NCBI GenBank assembly: GCA_030040815.1
Contig: JASHSZ010000138.1
Span: forward strand, 1 to 11,667
Origin: Streptosporangiaceae bacterium
Lineage (GTDB): Bacteria; Actinomycetota; Actinomycetes; Streptosporangiales; Streptosporangiaceae
DNA length: 11,667 nucleotides
Reading direction: 5' to 3'
Shown: positions 5,173 to 11,667 of the stretch, one piece after another
How positions within the stretch are numbered: the first letter of the stretch is position 1
Layout of the letters: each line of letters opens with the position of its first letter
Notes under the pieces: model-generated
What the model saw: only the letters and a program-made list of their open reading frames with translations
What the model was told of the DNA's origin: nothing
Databases searched by the model: none
Position numbers and translations under genes: made by a program

Positions 5173-6234
5173 ATGGCTACTACTAGGAACTACGGGCGGG
5201 GCCAACACCCCCGCGACGCCGTAGAAACCTGGAACGAGCCCGATTCCGCCGGCACGTGGGACGAGCAAGAGGCCGTCGGCACGTGGGACGAAGAAGACCA
5301 GTGGGCGGACGTTTACCGGCCGCAGCAGCGGGCGGCTCAGCAAGGCGCAGCCGAGCGGCGCCCGGCTCAGCGAGGCGTGGATGGGGATGAGTTGCAGCCG
5401 CGGGCTAAGCGCGGCATGGACGAATGGATGGAGCGGGACTTCAAGTTCGGCGGCTCCCGAATCAAGCGGAAGACGATCGCACTTGTCCTGATAGGCGCCT
5501 TCGGGGTAGTACCCCTGTTCTTCATGCTGCCCGCGCTCGTCACGCTGAACGCGAACACCTTCAGTGTGTCGGTCGACGACACGCTGGGGACCGGCGCGGA
5601 GATCTGCCTGTTTTTGTGCCTGCTCGTCACTCCCCTGATGACGCTCACCGGGCTGCGCTGGTTCTTCCCGCTGCGGCGCTGGTTCGGCATCATGATGGCG
5701 TGCTGCGGCGTCGGCGACGGGGTTGCAGCCGGTCTCACCGATAATTTCGCGGGCGGCTTTCTCGCGAAGCTGACCGAGCACACCTTCACGCTCGTCGGAT
5801 TCGTGATGGTGCTGCTGGTCATCCCGCTCCTGCTCACGGGCAATCCCTGGGCGCAGCGCAAGCTGGGCCGGTACTGGAAGACGCTGCACAAGCTCATCTA
5901 CGTCATCTGGGGGTTCCTCTTCCTCCACCTGGCGTTGCTCGAAGGGTTCGGGTTCGAGCGCGAGAACAATGGCTCCGGGTTCGCCGGTGACGGTGACCCC
6001 ATCTTCCATCAGCGGCTGTACCAGTACTCGGCGTGCAGCCTCTTCCTGCTTACCCTCAGGCTGCCACCGGTAAAGCGGTGGATCGCCGCTCGTCAGCAGG
6101 AGGGCCGGGACTGGCTCGTCTGGCTGACGATCACGCCGATTTTCCTGCTCTTCGTGTTCGGAATGATCTTCATCATTAACGAAGAGTTCTTCAAGGGAAT
6201 CAACTCCTTCGACGAGACCCCCAGCAACGAGTAA
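5173..6234 (+). CDS. MsrQ/ferric-reductase-like heme b membrane protein
   Basis: A 353-residue membrane protein of the ferric-reductase-like transmembrane domain family (PF01794, MsrQ/YedZ branch). The first ~95 residues are a polar cytoplasmic-type extension with three TWDE-like repeats (TWNEP, TWDEQ, TWDEE at 19-41). About six or seven helices follow, starting at ~101, 143, 172, 205, 241, 283 and 315. The segment LGRYWKTLHKLIY...LHLALLEG holds H239 and H252, 13 residues apart as in the two conserved distal heme ligands of E. coli MsrQ. The histidine expected 14 residues after the first Arg of the LRRWFG motif is replaced by D182 in my alignment, so heme ligation may differ; H203 is a possible substitute. 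The ATG at 5173 has AAGGAG (5157-5162) 10 nt upstream. No MsrP-like molybdoenzyme gene is nearby, so methionine sulfoxide repair is not supported. Electron transfer across the membrane is the safer reading. Confidence 0.8.
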   Translation: MATTRNYGRGQHPRDAVETWNEPDSAGTWDEQEAVGTWDEEDQWADVYRPQQRAAQQGAAERRPAQRGVDGDELQPRAKRGMDEWMERDFKFGGSRIKRKTIALVLIGAFGVVPLFFMLPALVTLNANTFSVSVDDTLGTGAEICLFLCLLVTPLMTLTGLRWFFPLRRWFGIMMACCGVGDGVAAGLTDNFAGGFLAKLTEHTFTLVGFVMVLLVIPLLLTGNPWAQRKLGRYWKTLHKLIYVIWGFLFLHLALLEGFGFERENNGSGFAGDGDPIFHQRLYQYSACSLFLLTLRLPPVKRWIAARQQEGRDWLVWLTITPIFLLFVFGMIFIINEEFFKGINSFDETPSNE

Positions 6235-6330
6235 GGCAGCGGCCGCTACGACGCGGGCGCCTGGGCCAGCCGACGCTTCACCACGTCTGGTGCTGCTCTA
6301 GGCGAACAGGCCAGGAGTAGGGAGAGGGAT

Positions 6331-6984
6331 GTGACGAGCTATTCGTACGCCAGAGGCGAAGAGCCCTCGACGTTCGCTGGGGGCGTCATACTGGCGATTG
6401 CTGCCTCCCTGGCCACTATCTTGGTGATCGCGGGCCTCGTCTACGCCGCGGGTACTCCCGCGCGTCACCAACGCGCGCTTGCCGCCGCAGGGTGCGAGCC
6501 TAACCTGTCGCCCAACGGACTGGCGTGCACTACCGTGTGGCAACTGGAAGGGCGATGGACGGCGCTTACGACTTCGGCCCTGGGGCAACTGAATACTGAT
6601 GCGGCCAACTACGCCGCCAACGAATTTAGCAACCTCGCCGCGGCTGAAGCCGCCCTAAATGCGGAACTGACAACCGCGAAGGTCTTGGATGCCAAACTGG
6701 CGGTATTCCCATTCCCGCCCGATGTCGCTGGCCGAGCCAATGCGCTCGTAAAGGCCATCGGGGCCAGGGTCACGCTGATCGCCGAGCAGGCCAAGTCGTC
6801 TTCACTCGCCCAACTGCGGTCGTTCGACGCCCAGATTGACGCTGACGGCGCTGTCATCCAGAAGAACATGAACCTCGTCCGCGCGATTTTGTACATCCGA
6901 CCTACTGCGGCGCAAGAGCCGATCGGCGGATCCTGCGGAGGGGTTTGCCCTGGTCAGGGAGTGCAGCCCATAGGCAACCCATAG
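6331..6984 (+). CDS. Single-pass membrane protein with extracytoplasmic helical domain, unknown function
   Basis: A 217-residue protein I do not recognise. A short cytoplasmic N-terminus is followed by one membrane helix (~17-40). The outside domain has C55 and C66, then a long Ala-rich helical stretch (about 85-190, with NEFSNLAAAEAALNAEL and FDAQIDADGAVIQKNMNL). It ends in a tail with a CGGVC pair (C202 and C206). The four outside cysteines could form disulfides or a redox-active pair. The start is GTG at 6331, with AGGGAGAGGG immediately upstream (6319-6328). The gap from the heme protein gene is 96 nt with no convincing terminator, so it is probably the third gene under promoter D. Base composition is slightly less GC-rich than its neighbours. 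Confidence 0.75.
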   Translation: MTSYSYARGEEPSTFAGGVILAIAASLATILVIAGLVYAAGTPARHQRALAAAGCEPNLSPNGLACTTVWQLEGRWTALTTSALGQLNTDAANYAANEFSNLAAAEAALNAELTTAKVLDAKLAVFPFPPDVAGRANALVKAIGARVTLIAEQAKSSSLAQLRSFDAQIDADGAVIQKNMNLVRAILYIRPTAAQEPIGGSCGGVCPGQGVQPIGNP

Positions 6985-7503
6985 GCGATTGATTCGCCGC
7001 CGAAGCTCAGGTCGCGACCGACCGCCAGGCGCGACCCGAGCGTACGGGGGAGCCGTCCCGGCCCAGGCGCAGTGGCCTGAGGAGTTTGCGCCGATCCGGG
7101 TTGCCGCGACGCTTAGCAGCACTATCTGTCGGCAAGCGCGCACTGGCGCTGCCGCCGTGCTCGACCGCCCGGCGCACCCTAGGCCTGATCTGGACAGGCG
7201 CCTTGGACCGCGGTGTTGCCACGGCGAGGCCCGGGGTGGGTATCTCGGCCTCGGGCACGGCCGCGGCGATACCTCGGTCCGAGAGCGCAGCGCGGCCCGT
7301 TCCCCAAAAAGTGGTGGCAGTCACGTGGCCGCGTGCCGACCACGGCTGCTCGCCGGGGACTTCTCCGCGCGGCGACCAGGCTGCCGCCTCAAGGCCAGCC
7401 GCCAGCACGCGGCAGCCCTGCGGGGGCCGAGGGCGCGAGCGGTTGAAGGGACCTAGGCCAGACATTTAGCCTGGGCCTGGCAGATTCGGAACTAAAGCGG
7501 CAG
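6985..7503 (+). other. About 500 bases with no supported gene
   Basis: Frames are open on both strands over parts of this stretch (for example plus 7086-7469 and minus 7007-7465), but none has a ribosome site, recognisable motifs or natural-looking composition; they read as Arg/Ala/Pro/Gly-rich translations of GC-rich DNA. A small GGCGA-TTGAT-TCGCC inverted repeat at 6984-6998, right at the stop of the preceding gene, could be a weak terminator. The promoter of the amidohydrolase gene is presumably near the right end but I cannot point to it. Confidence 0.45.
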
Positions 7504-8745
7504 GTGATACCGATCGCGATAGACGTGGTGGAACAGGCCGGCTTGCTCGGCGGAGATCTGGCCGAGTTGCGGCACGCACTGCACCGCGAGCCGGAGGTCG
7601 GGCTGCACCTGCCCGGCACCCAGCAGCGGGTTCTCGGCGCACTCGGCGGCCTTCCGCTGGAGATCACCACCGGCAGCACGCTGACGTCGGTGACCGGTGT
7701 GCTGCGCGGAGCCCGGCCCGGCCCGGTAGTGCTGCTGCGCGGGGACATGGACGCGCTGCAGATCGAGGAGAAGACCGTGGTGCCCTACCGGGCCACGACT
7801 GACGCCGCGATGCACGCATGTGGCCATGACCTGCACACCGCCATGCTCGTGGGCGCCGCCCATCTTTTGGCGCAGGCCCGCAATGAGCTGGCCGGCAGCG
7901 TCATCTTCATGTTCCAGCCGGGTGAGGAGGCCTGCGACGGCGCGGGTCACATGATCGCCGAGGGGGTCCTGGACGCGGCTGGTGACCGCCCCATCGCCGC
8001 GTACGCACTGCACGTCATGTCGGCGGGATACCCGCACGGCACCTTCGTCACCCGGCCCGGGCCGATGCTGGCGGCGTCAGACGCCCTGGGCGTACGCGTC
8101 CGCGGGGTCGGTGGCCATGGGTCCGCGCCGCACCTGGCCCGCGATCCCGTGATGGCCGCCTGCGAGATGGCGCTGGCCCTGCAGACCTACATGACGCGCG
8201 GCATCGACCCGCTGGAACCGGCCGTGCTGACCGTGGGCTCTTTCCACGCTGGCACCCGGCGCAATGTCATACCCGAGACGGCGAGCTTCGATGCGACCGT
8301 CCGCACCTTTTCCCAGGAGGTCCGGGACAAGGTCGCGAGGGAGACAGTCCGGGTATGCGAAGGCATCGCCGCCGCGCACGGCCTGGACGTGGATGCCGTG
8401 TACAGCCAGGAGTACCCCGTCACCGTCAATGACGAGGCCGAGGCGGCGTTCGCGGCGCAGACCGTCGCAGCGCTGTTCGGCGGCGACGCGTTCACGCCGA
8501 TGGCCAGGCCGGTGACCGGCGCCGAGGACTTCTCCCGGATCCTCGCCGAGGTGCCAGGCGCGATGGTGTTCCTCGGCGCGACGCCGCCTGGCGAGGACTA
8601 CATCGGGGCGGCGTTCAACCACTCTCAATACGCCACGTTCGACGATGGGGTGCTCAGCGCGGGAGCCGCGCTGTACGCCGGGCTGGCGCTCCGTCGTCTT
8701 GCCGCGGCCGTCAACACTCACGACACCCACGAAGGACGTGCATGA
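7504..8745 (+). CDS. M20D-family metal-dependent amidohydrolase (aminoacylase/carboxypeptidase type)
   Basis: A 413-residue cytosolic hydrolase of the M20D/AmhX-like family, which cleaves N-acyl amino acids, hippurate-like amides or small peptides with a di-metal centre. Visible motifs are LRHALHREPEVG (22-33), LLRGDMDALQIEE (77-89), MHACGHDLHTAML (103-115) with C106 and H108 as metal ligands and H111, and FQPGEE (137-142) with the catalytic and ligand Glu pair. H170 in ALHVM, the dimerisation-domain GGHGSAPH (203-210) and FNHSQ with H373 complete the set. All expected ligands are present and the length is normal, so the enzyme looks active. The start is GTG at 7504, giving an N-terminus close to family members; the ribosome site is weak. 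Its stop overlaps the ATG of a broken S9 peptidase gene by ATGA, suggesting a former peptide- or amide-degrading operon. The exact substrate cannot be read from the sequence. Confidence 0.92.
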   Translation: MIPIAIDVVEQAGLLGGDLAELRHALHREPEVGLHLPGTQQRVLGALGGLPLEITTGSTLTSVTGVLRGARPGPVVLLRGDMDALQIEEKTVVPYRATTDAAMHACGHDLHTAMLVGAAHLLAQARNELAGSVIFMFQPGEEACDGAGHMIAEGVLDAAGDRPIAAYALHVMSAGYPHGTFVTRPGPMLAASDALGVRVRGVGGHGSAPHLARDPVMAACEMALALQTYMTRGIDPLEPAVLTVGSFHAGTRRNVIPETASFDATVRTFSQEVRDKVARETVRVCEGIAAAHGLDVDAVYSQEYPVTVNDEAEAAFAAQTVAALFGGDAFTPMARPVTGAEDFSRILAEVPGAMVFLGATPPGEDYIGAAFNHSQYATFDDGVLSAGAALYAGLALRRLAAAVNTHDTHEGRA

Positions 8746-9138
8746 GCGAGGTCACGGCGGCGTCGGCCGTCATGAGTCCGGTGCAGCGCCGGGTACAGCG
8801 AGCAGTGGGGCCGGGCCATCAGGAGGCCCGAGTCCGCACATGACCCCGGCACCGGCTGGGGCAGCGTGGACTTCGCGGACGTGATGGCGTGCGCAGAAAC
8901 CGCGTGCCAGCGATTCAGCTGGATCGACCGGGACCGGATCGGCATCCTCCGCGGCTCCTACGGCGGGTTCATGACCTCATGGGCCATCGGTCACACGTTG
9001 CTGAGCGGATATCAGCCGCGGTCCATCCGCGTGCGCGGCGGGCGGAAGCTGAGTCATCTGCCCGTACGGACCAGCCGATGGGGTTCCTGTCGTGTTCTTC
9101 TACGGGACGCCGGCACGATGTTCCTGGCCCAGGCTTAA
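8742..9138 (+). pseudogene. Remnant of an S9 (prolyl oligopeptidase-like) peptidase gene
   Basis: An ATG at 8742 overlaps the amidohydrolase stop and opens a short frame (MSEVTAASAVMS..., 33 codons). From about 8776, in another frame, the sequence matches the catalytic domain of S9 peptidases: RCSAGYSEQWGRAIRRPES (normally PRGSxGYSE), then DPGTGWGSVDFADVM, WIDRDRIGI, and the nucleophile motif RGSYGGFMTSW with its serine kept (normally GGSYGGFMTSW). After IGHT (8997) the frame is lost. ERISAAV in the next frame continues the match briefly, then similarity fades. The β-propeller half (expected more than 1 kb) and the Asp and His of the triad are missing. This is an internal deletion plus at least one indel, so not functional. 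Confidence 0.85.
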
Positions 9139-9224
9139 TCACCCGACCACCAGCGCGGCGGCGTGATCGTCCACAGGACGGCCAGTCAGCGGCATAACCG
9201 GGTGCGCTGGCGCGAGACCAGCGC

Positions 9225-9230
9225 TACCGT
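9225..9230 (+). promoter_or_regulatory. Likely -10 element for a leaderless methyltransferase mRNA
   Basis: TACCGT matches the actinobacterial TANNNT -10 and lies 6 nt before the GTG, so transcription would begin at or next to the start codon. No clear -35 is seen. Confidence 0.4.
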
Positions 9231-9236
9231 CTCGGG

Positions 9237-10028
9237 GTGACCAGGGAGCATGACCGGGCAGTGGCCCGCAACCGGACGGCGTGGGACCGGCAGGTCGAAG
9301 CGGGTAACGAATGGACCCTGCCGGTCGGTCCGGAGATTACCGCCGCTGCGCGGACTGGTGACTGGTCGGTCGTCCTCATCGGCTACGAGGCGGTGCCTCG
9401 CGATTGGTTTCCGGCCAGCCTGGTCGGCGCTGATGTACTGTGCCTGGCCAGCGGTGGCGGACAGCAGGGCCCGGTGCTCGCCGCTGCGGGCGCGCGTGTG
9501 ACGGTCTTTGACAACTCGCCTGCACAGCTTGCCCGTGACCAGATGGTGGCGGAGCGCGATGGGCTGGAGATTACGACGGTTCTCGGCGACATGCGCGACC
9601 TGAGCGTGTTCGCGAGCGAGACCTTCGACCTGGTCTTCAACCCGGTATCGACGGTGTTCTGCCCCGAGTTGGCGCCGGTGTGGCGCGAGTGCGTCAGGGT
9701 GCTCCGGCCAGGTGGCGCGCTGCTGACTGGATTCATGAACCCGGACGTGTTCATCTTCGACGAGGAAGCCAGCTTTAACGATTGCGAACTGGTCGTCCGG
9801 CATCGGCTGCCGTACTCGGACCTGGCCAACCTCGATGCGGCTGAACTCGACCGGCTGCGGGGCACTGACGTGCCGCTGGAGTACAGCCACACGCTGACCG
9901 AGCAGATCGGCGGCCAGCTTGACGCTGGCCTCGTGATTACCGGATTCCGCGAGGCGCCGCATCACATCGGCCCGACGGCCGCTTACATGCCCGGCTACTT
10001 CGCCACTCGTGCGGTGAAGCCAGCCTGA
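9237..10028 (+). CDS. Class I SAM-dependent methyltransferase
   Basis: A 263-residue soluble methyltransferase. Motif I is ADVLCLASGGGQQGPVLAAAG (65-85), in which the glycine-rich loop binds S-adenosylmethionine. Motif II ends in the acidic residue D92 (VTVFDNSP), GDM follows further on, and LVFNPVSTVF lies in the motif IV position. VRVLRPGGALLTGFMNP is the usual post-motif helix and strand. The C-terminal third (LEYSHTLTEQIGGQLDAGLVITGF) is typical of Methyltransf_11/25 proteins. The substrate is unknown and the neighbours do not suggest one. The start is GTG at 9237. There is no ribosome site, but TACCGT (9225-9230) lies exactly 6 nt upstream, the layout of a leaderless transcript. Both flanking genes are decayed, so it probably stands alone. 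Confidence 0.9.
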   Translation: MTREHDRAVARNRTAWDRQVEAGNEWTLPVGPEITAAARTGDWSVVLIGYEAVPRDWFPASLVGADVLCLASGGGQQGPVLAAAGARVTVFDNSPAQLARDQMVAERDGLEITTVLGDMRDLSVFASETFDLVFNPVSTVFCPELAPVWRECVRVLRPGGALLTGFMNPDVFIFDEEASFNDCELVVRHRLPYSDLANLDAAELDRLRGTDVPLEYSHTLTEQIGGQLDAGLVITGFREAPHHIGPTAAYMPGYFATRAVKPA

Positions 10029-10117
10029 GCCGATCAAGGCGTCTTAGCTCAGGGCAGCAGGGCGGCGGAGTACGAATTCGTCACATCGACTCCGGGTGTG
10101 CCTTGCAGACTGTCAGC

Positions 10118-10159
10118 ATGCCCATCCAGCTCCACCACGTCGTCATCGACCCGGTCTGA
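10118..10159 (+). pseudogene. Possible 13-codon stub of a VOC/glyoxalase-like gene
   Basis: MPIQLHHVVIDPV followed by a stop resembles the first strand of VOC-superfamily proteins, which often begin with a metal-binding His in an HHVxID-type motif. No continuation is recognisable in any frame downstream. It is too short to be certain and chance is possible. Confidence 0.3.
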
Positions 10160-10275
10160 GGAAGCTCGTGAGTGCTCCCTTGACAGTTAGCAGCGCCCGG
10201 TCGGCGTGCCCGGAGAGCAGGCAGCGTTCGACGGGCGCGCAGGCCACAACGGAACGGCGTCTGCGAGCTGCAGGG

Positions 10276-10642
10276 CTAGCTCACCGACTCGGTTACGCCG
10301 GTCGGCAAGCCAACGCTCCTGGCCGGCGCGATGAACAGGTACCCGTTCTTCGCGAGCCCGATCTCGGCCCTCATCCCATCGACCGCCATCGTCTCGGCGA
10401 GATCCTCGAAGAACCCGGTGCTGTAGTTCGACAGCTCGATGTTCCCGCGCACCGAGAACAGGCGCCGGATGCGGCCGGAGGCACGGGGCGTCGACGCACG
10501 CTCATACGCCGGTTCGCGCTTGACGACAGTAATGGCCGCCCTGGGATCGAGCACCCTGACGAAGTAGCCGACAGCCGACCCGACCGCCCACCCCTGGGTA
10601 CCCGACCGGCCCACCCCGGGTAGTGGCCACGTCTGTTCTCAT
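10276..10642 (-). pseudogene. Truncated, frameshifted N-terminus of a FAD-dependent oxidoreductase (DAO family)
   Basis: The minus strand encodes about 115 residues of the FAD-binding N-terminus of a glycine oxidase/FOXRED1-like protein. It has the Rossmann loop (GWAVGSAVGYF), ITVVKREPAYERAST (the acidic E after strand 2 region), RIRRLFSVRGNIELS and IGLAKNGYLFIAP. It then stops at 10276, whereas family members run to about 380-450 residues. The presumed ATG at 10642 (MRTDVATT) is out of frame with the rest. A 22-bp tandem duplication (10578-10599 and 10600-10621) accounts for the shift: removing one copy restores MRTDVATTQGWAVGSAV in one frame. The first glycines of GxGxxG are also eroded. 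Truncation and frameshift make it non-functional. Confidence 0.85.
10578..10621. repeat. 22-bp tandem duplication inside the oxidoreductase pseudogene
   Basis: ACCCGACCGCCCACCCC (10578 on) and ACCCGACCGGCCCACCC (10600 on) begin two adjacent 22-bp units ending in GGGT. They differ by only a one-base shift around the G/C runs. The unit length is not a multiple of three, which explains the frame break. Confidence 0.8.
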
Positions 10643-10937
10643 GACAGCAGGATGGACCTGGCCCATCCATGCGCAAAATGACAGACCTATGCAATCAGCT
10701 CATAGATCATCGGCACCCGTGTTCAGCGGCGGGCGTCGGCCCGAACAGGCGATCCGGCGCGAACGGGGTAACCGCGGACTCGCTCACACGCCGATGTGCC
10801 TGTCTCCAAGGCGGACGTCGGCGCTGCGGGTCCTCGTCGTCGGCGAGGCTGTCATCGCCCGGCAGCGGCCGCCGATCAGTCGGGTGAGAAGGCACCGAAC
10901 ATGACGCAACGTCTGGTGCGAGCACTATGTTGGCAGC
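10643..10937 (+). other. Intergenic region before the TPR gene
   Basis: No gene is recognised. Short overlapping frames on both strands lack supporting features. The right end carries a likely -35/-10 pair for the TPR gene (see 10901-10931). Confidence 0.45.
10901..10931 (+). promoter_or_regulatory. Likely promoter of the TPR gene (leaderless)
   Basis: ATGACG (10901-10906) approximates the TTGACN -35, and TATGTT (10926-10931) matches TANNNT with a 19-bp spacer. The -10 ends 6 nt before the GTG at 10938, the same spacing as at the methyltransferase gene. Confidence 0.45.
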
Positions 10938-11630
10938 GTGATCACTCAGACGCTGCTCGACGAGCTGTGGGATTTCGAAGACCCCGCTGGGTCGGAGCAG
11001 AGATTTGCCGTCGAGGAGGCATCGGAGTCGCACACAGATTCCGAGCGGGCCGAGCTGGTCACCCAGCGGGCCCGGGCGCTCGCCCTGCAGCAGCGGTTCG
11101 AGGACGGGCACGCGTTGCTCGATTCTCTGGGCGATCCCCCTGACGCCGTCGTCAGGACCCGCGTTGCACTCGAGGACGGGCGGCTGCTCAACAGCGCAGG
11201 GCGGGCGACCGAGTCCGTGCCGGAGTTCGAGACCGCCGCCAGGACCGCCGAGACCGCCGGCCTGCTGTTCCTCCAGATCGACGCGCTGCACATGCTCGCC
11301 ATCGCTGACGACACTCGGTCGAGTGAGTGGGCGGCGCAGGCGATCGATCTTGCGCTGGCAGCGCCTGACGACCGCACCCGGCGCTGGCTCGTCTCCCTGC
11401 ATAACAACCTTGGCTGGCGGGACTTCGACGGCGGGCGCCTGACCGAGGCACTCGACCATTTCCAGCAGGCGCAGGAGTGGGCCGAGCGCGTCGGTAACGA
11501 CCAGCAGCGAATCTGGGCGCGCGAGGCGATCGACGAGTGTGTCGCGGCAATCGCAGCGCGCGACAGTCCCAATGAAGAGTCAGCGCCGCAGTCGGATGAG
11601 CGCCTGGAAGGCGGCGTTGCTGACCGATGA
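10938..11630 (+). CDS. Tetratricopeptide-repeat protein
   Basis: A 230-residue all-helical, acidic protein built of TPR-like helix pairs: ERAELVTQRARALALQQRF and EDGHALLDSLG, then AVVRTRVALEDGRLLNSAGR and ESVPEFETAARTAE. After these come FLQIDALHMLAIADD, SSEWAAQAIDLALA, RRWLVSLHNNLGWRDFDGG with EALDHFQQAQEWAE, and a closing RIWAREAIDECVAAIAAR. The repeats resemble TPR_12-type modules, which bind other proteins. The opening LLDELWDFEDPAGSEQRF recurs in actinobacterial TPR proteins of about this length. There is no signal peptide, so it is cytoplasmic. The last ~25 residues are polar and disordered. GTG at 10938 is chosen for the promoter spacing. The partner and process are unknown. Confidence 0.85.
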   Translation: MITQTLLDELWDFEDPAGSEQRFAVEEASESHTDSERAELVTQRARALALQQRFEDGHALLDSLGDPPDAVVRTRVALEDGRLLNSAGRATESVPEFETAARTAETAGLLFLQIDALHMLAIADDTRSSEWAAQAIDLALAAPDDRTRRWLVSLHNNLGWRDFDGGRLTEALDHFQQAQEWAERVGNDQQRIWAREAIDECVAAIAARDSPNEESAPQSDERLEGGVADR

Positions 11631-11667
11631 GAGTGCAGCACGCGCCGAACTGGGTGTGCTGCGCGTT
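11596..11667 (+). CDS. Start of a gene cut by the right edge
   Basis: The frame opening at ATG 11596 (MSAWKAALLTDESAARAEL...) reads like ordinary protein and runs off the window, overlapping the end of the TPR gene by 35 nt. Competing starts are ATG 11572 in the same frame and ATG 11627 in another frame, which overlaps the TPR stop by ATGA but gives a less natural sequence (MRVQHAPNWVCC). No function can be assigned. Confidence 0.3.
   Translation, partial: MSAWKAALLTDESAARAELGVLRV

Noticed and set aside
4885..6009. A 374-codon minus-strand frame opposite the heme protein gene
   Set aside because: It is antisense to a clear membrane-protein gene and has no recognisable features.
6236..6330. 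A terminator between the heme protein gene and the 217-residue protein gene
   Set aside because: Only a 5-bp CACCA/TGGTG stem is present, too weak to break the proposed operon.
6989..7469. Overlapping frames on both strands between the 217-residue protein and the amidohydrolase
   Set aside because: No start signals, motifs or natural composition; three frames are open at once, which is typical of GC-rich non-coding DNA.
10096..10623. A 175-codon plus-strand frame
   Set aside because: It is opposite the oxidoreductase remnant, whose minus-strand translation shows recognisable family motifs.
10707..11641. Two long minus-strand frames opposite the TPR gene
   Set aside because: The plus-strand TPR protein shows proper helix-pair repeats and a promoter; the antisense frames do not resemble a protein family.

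Overview
The window is high-GC DNA with frequent GTG starts, polar-lipid-type GT-C glycosyltransferase genes, a mycobacterial-type 7Fe ferredoxin and TANNNT promoters. This points to an actinomycete chromosome (Actinomycetota); the genus cannot be fixed from the sequence alone.

Left part (1-6984): a coherent block built around four copies of one promoter design. Reading left on the minus strand are a 7Fe ferredoxin (fdxA-like, 1607-1927) followed by a GT87/DUF2029-like polytopic membrane protein (82-1512). A further minus-strand gene must begin just outside the left edge, because a complete promoter (66-126) points out of the window. Reading right are a secreted lipoprotein of the COG4315 repeat family (2368-2925, followed by a perfect 16-bp hairpin) and a three-gene run. 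That run holds a 587-residue repeat/coiled-coil/membrane-anchored protein (3350-5113), an MsrQ/ferric-reductase-like heme membrane protein (5173-6234) and a single-pass protein with an extracytoplasmic helical domain (6331-6984). The four promoters share two tandem boxes of the form GGG-N8-CCC (N8 ending in GT), 18 bp apart, and a TANNNT -10 at a fixed distance (31.5 bp from the centre of the proximal box in three copies, 30.5 in the fourth). This arrangement resembles DevR/DosR-type (NarL/LuxR family) activator sites. A FdxA-type ferredoxin belongs to the DosR regulon in Mycobacterium tuberculosis, so I infer a hypoxia/NO/redox-responsive regulon of envelope and electron-transfer proteins. 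This is the most interesting content of the window.

Middle (6985-7503): about 500 bases with no gene I can support. Right part (7504-11667): an M20D-family amidohydrolase (7504-8745), followed with a 4-base ATGA overlap by the wreck of an S9 prolyl-oligopeptidase gene (8742-9138). Next come an intact class I methyltransferase (9237-10028), a possible 13-codon stub of a VOC protein (10118-10159), and the truncated, frameshifted start of a FAD-dependent oxidoreductase on the minus strand (10276-10642). The oxidoreductase frameshift is explained exactly by a 22-bp tandem duplication. A TPR protein (10938-11630) and the start of another gene at the right edge finish the window. The methyltransferase and TPR genes both show TANNNT-N6-GTG, the layout of leaderless transcripts. 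The stretch 8742-10642 looks like a zone of gene decay.
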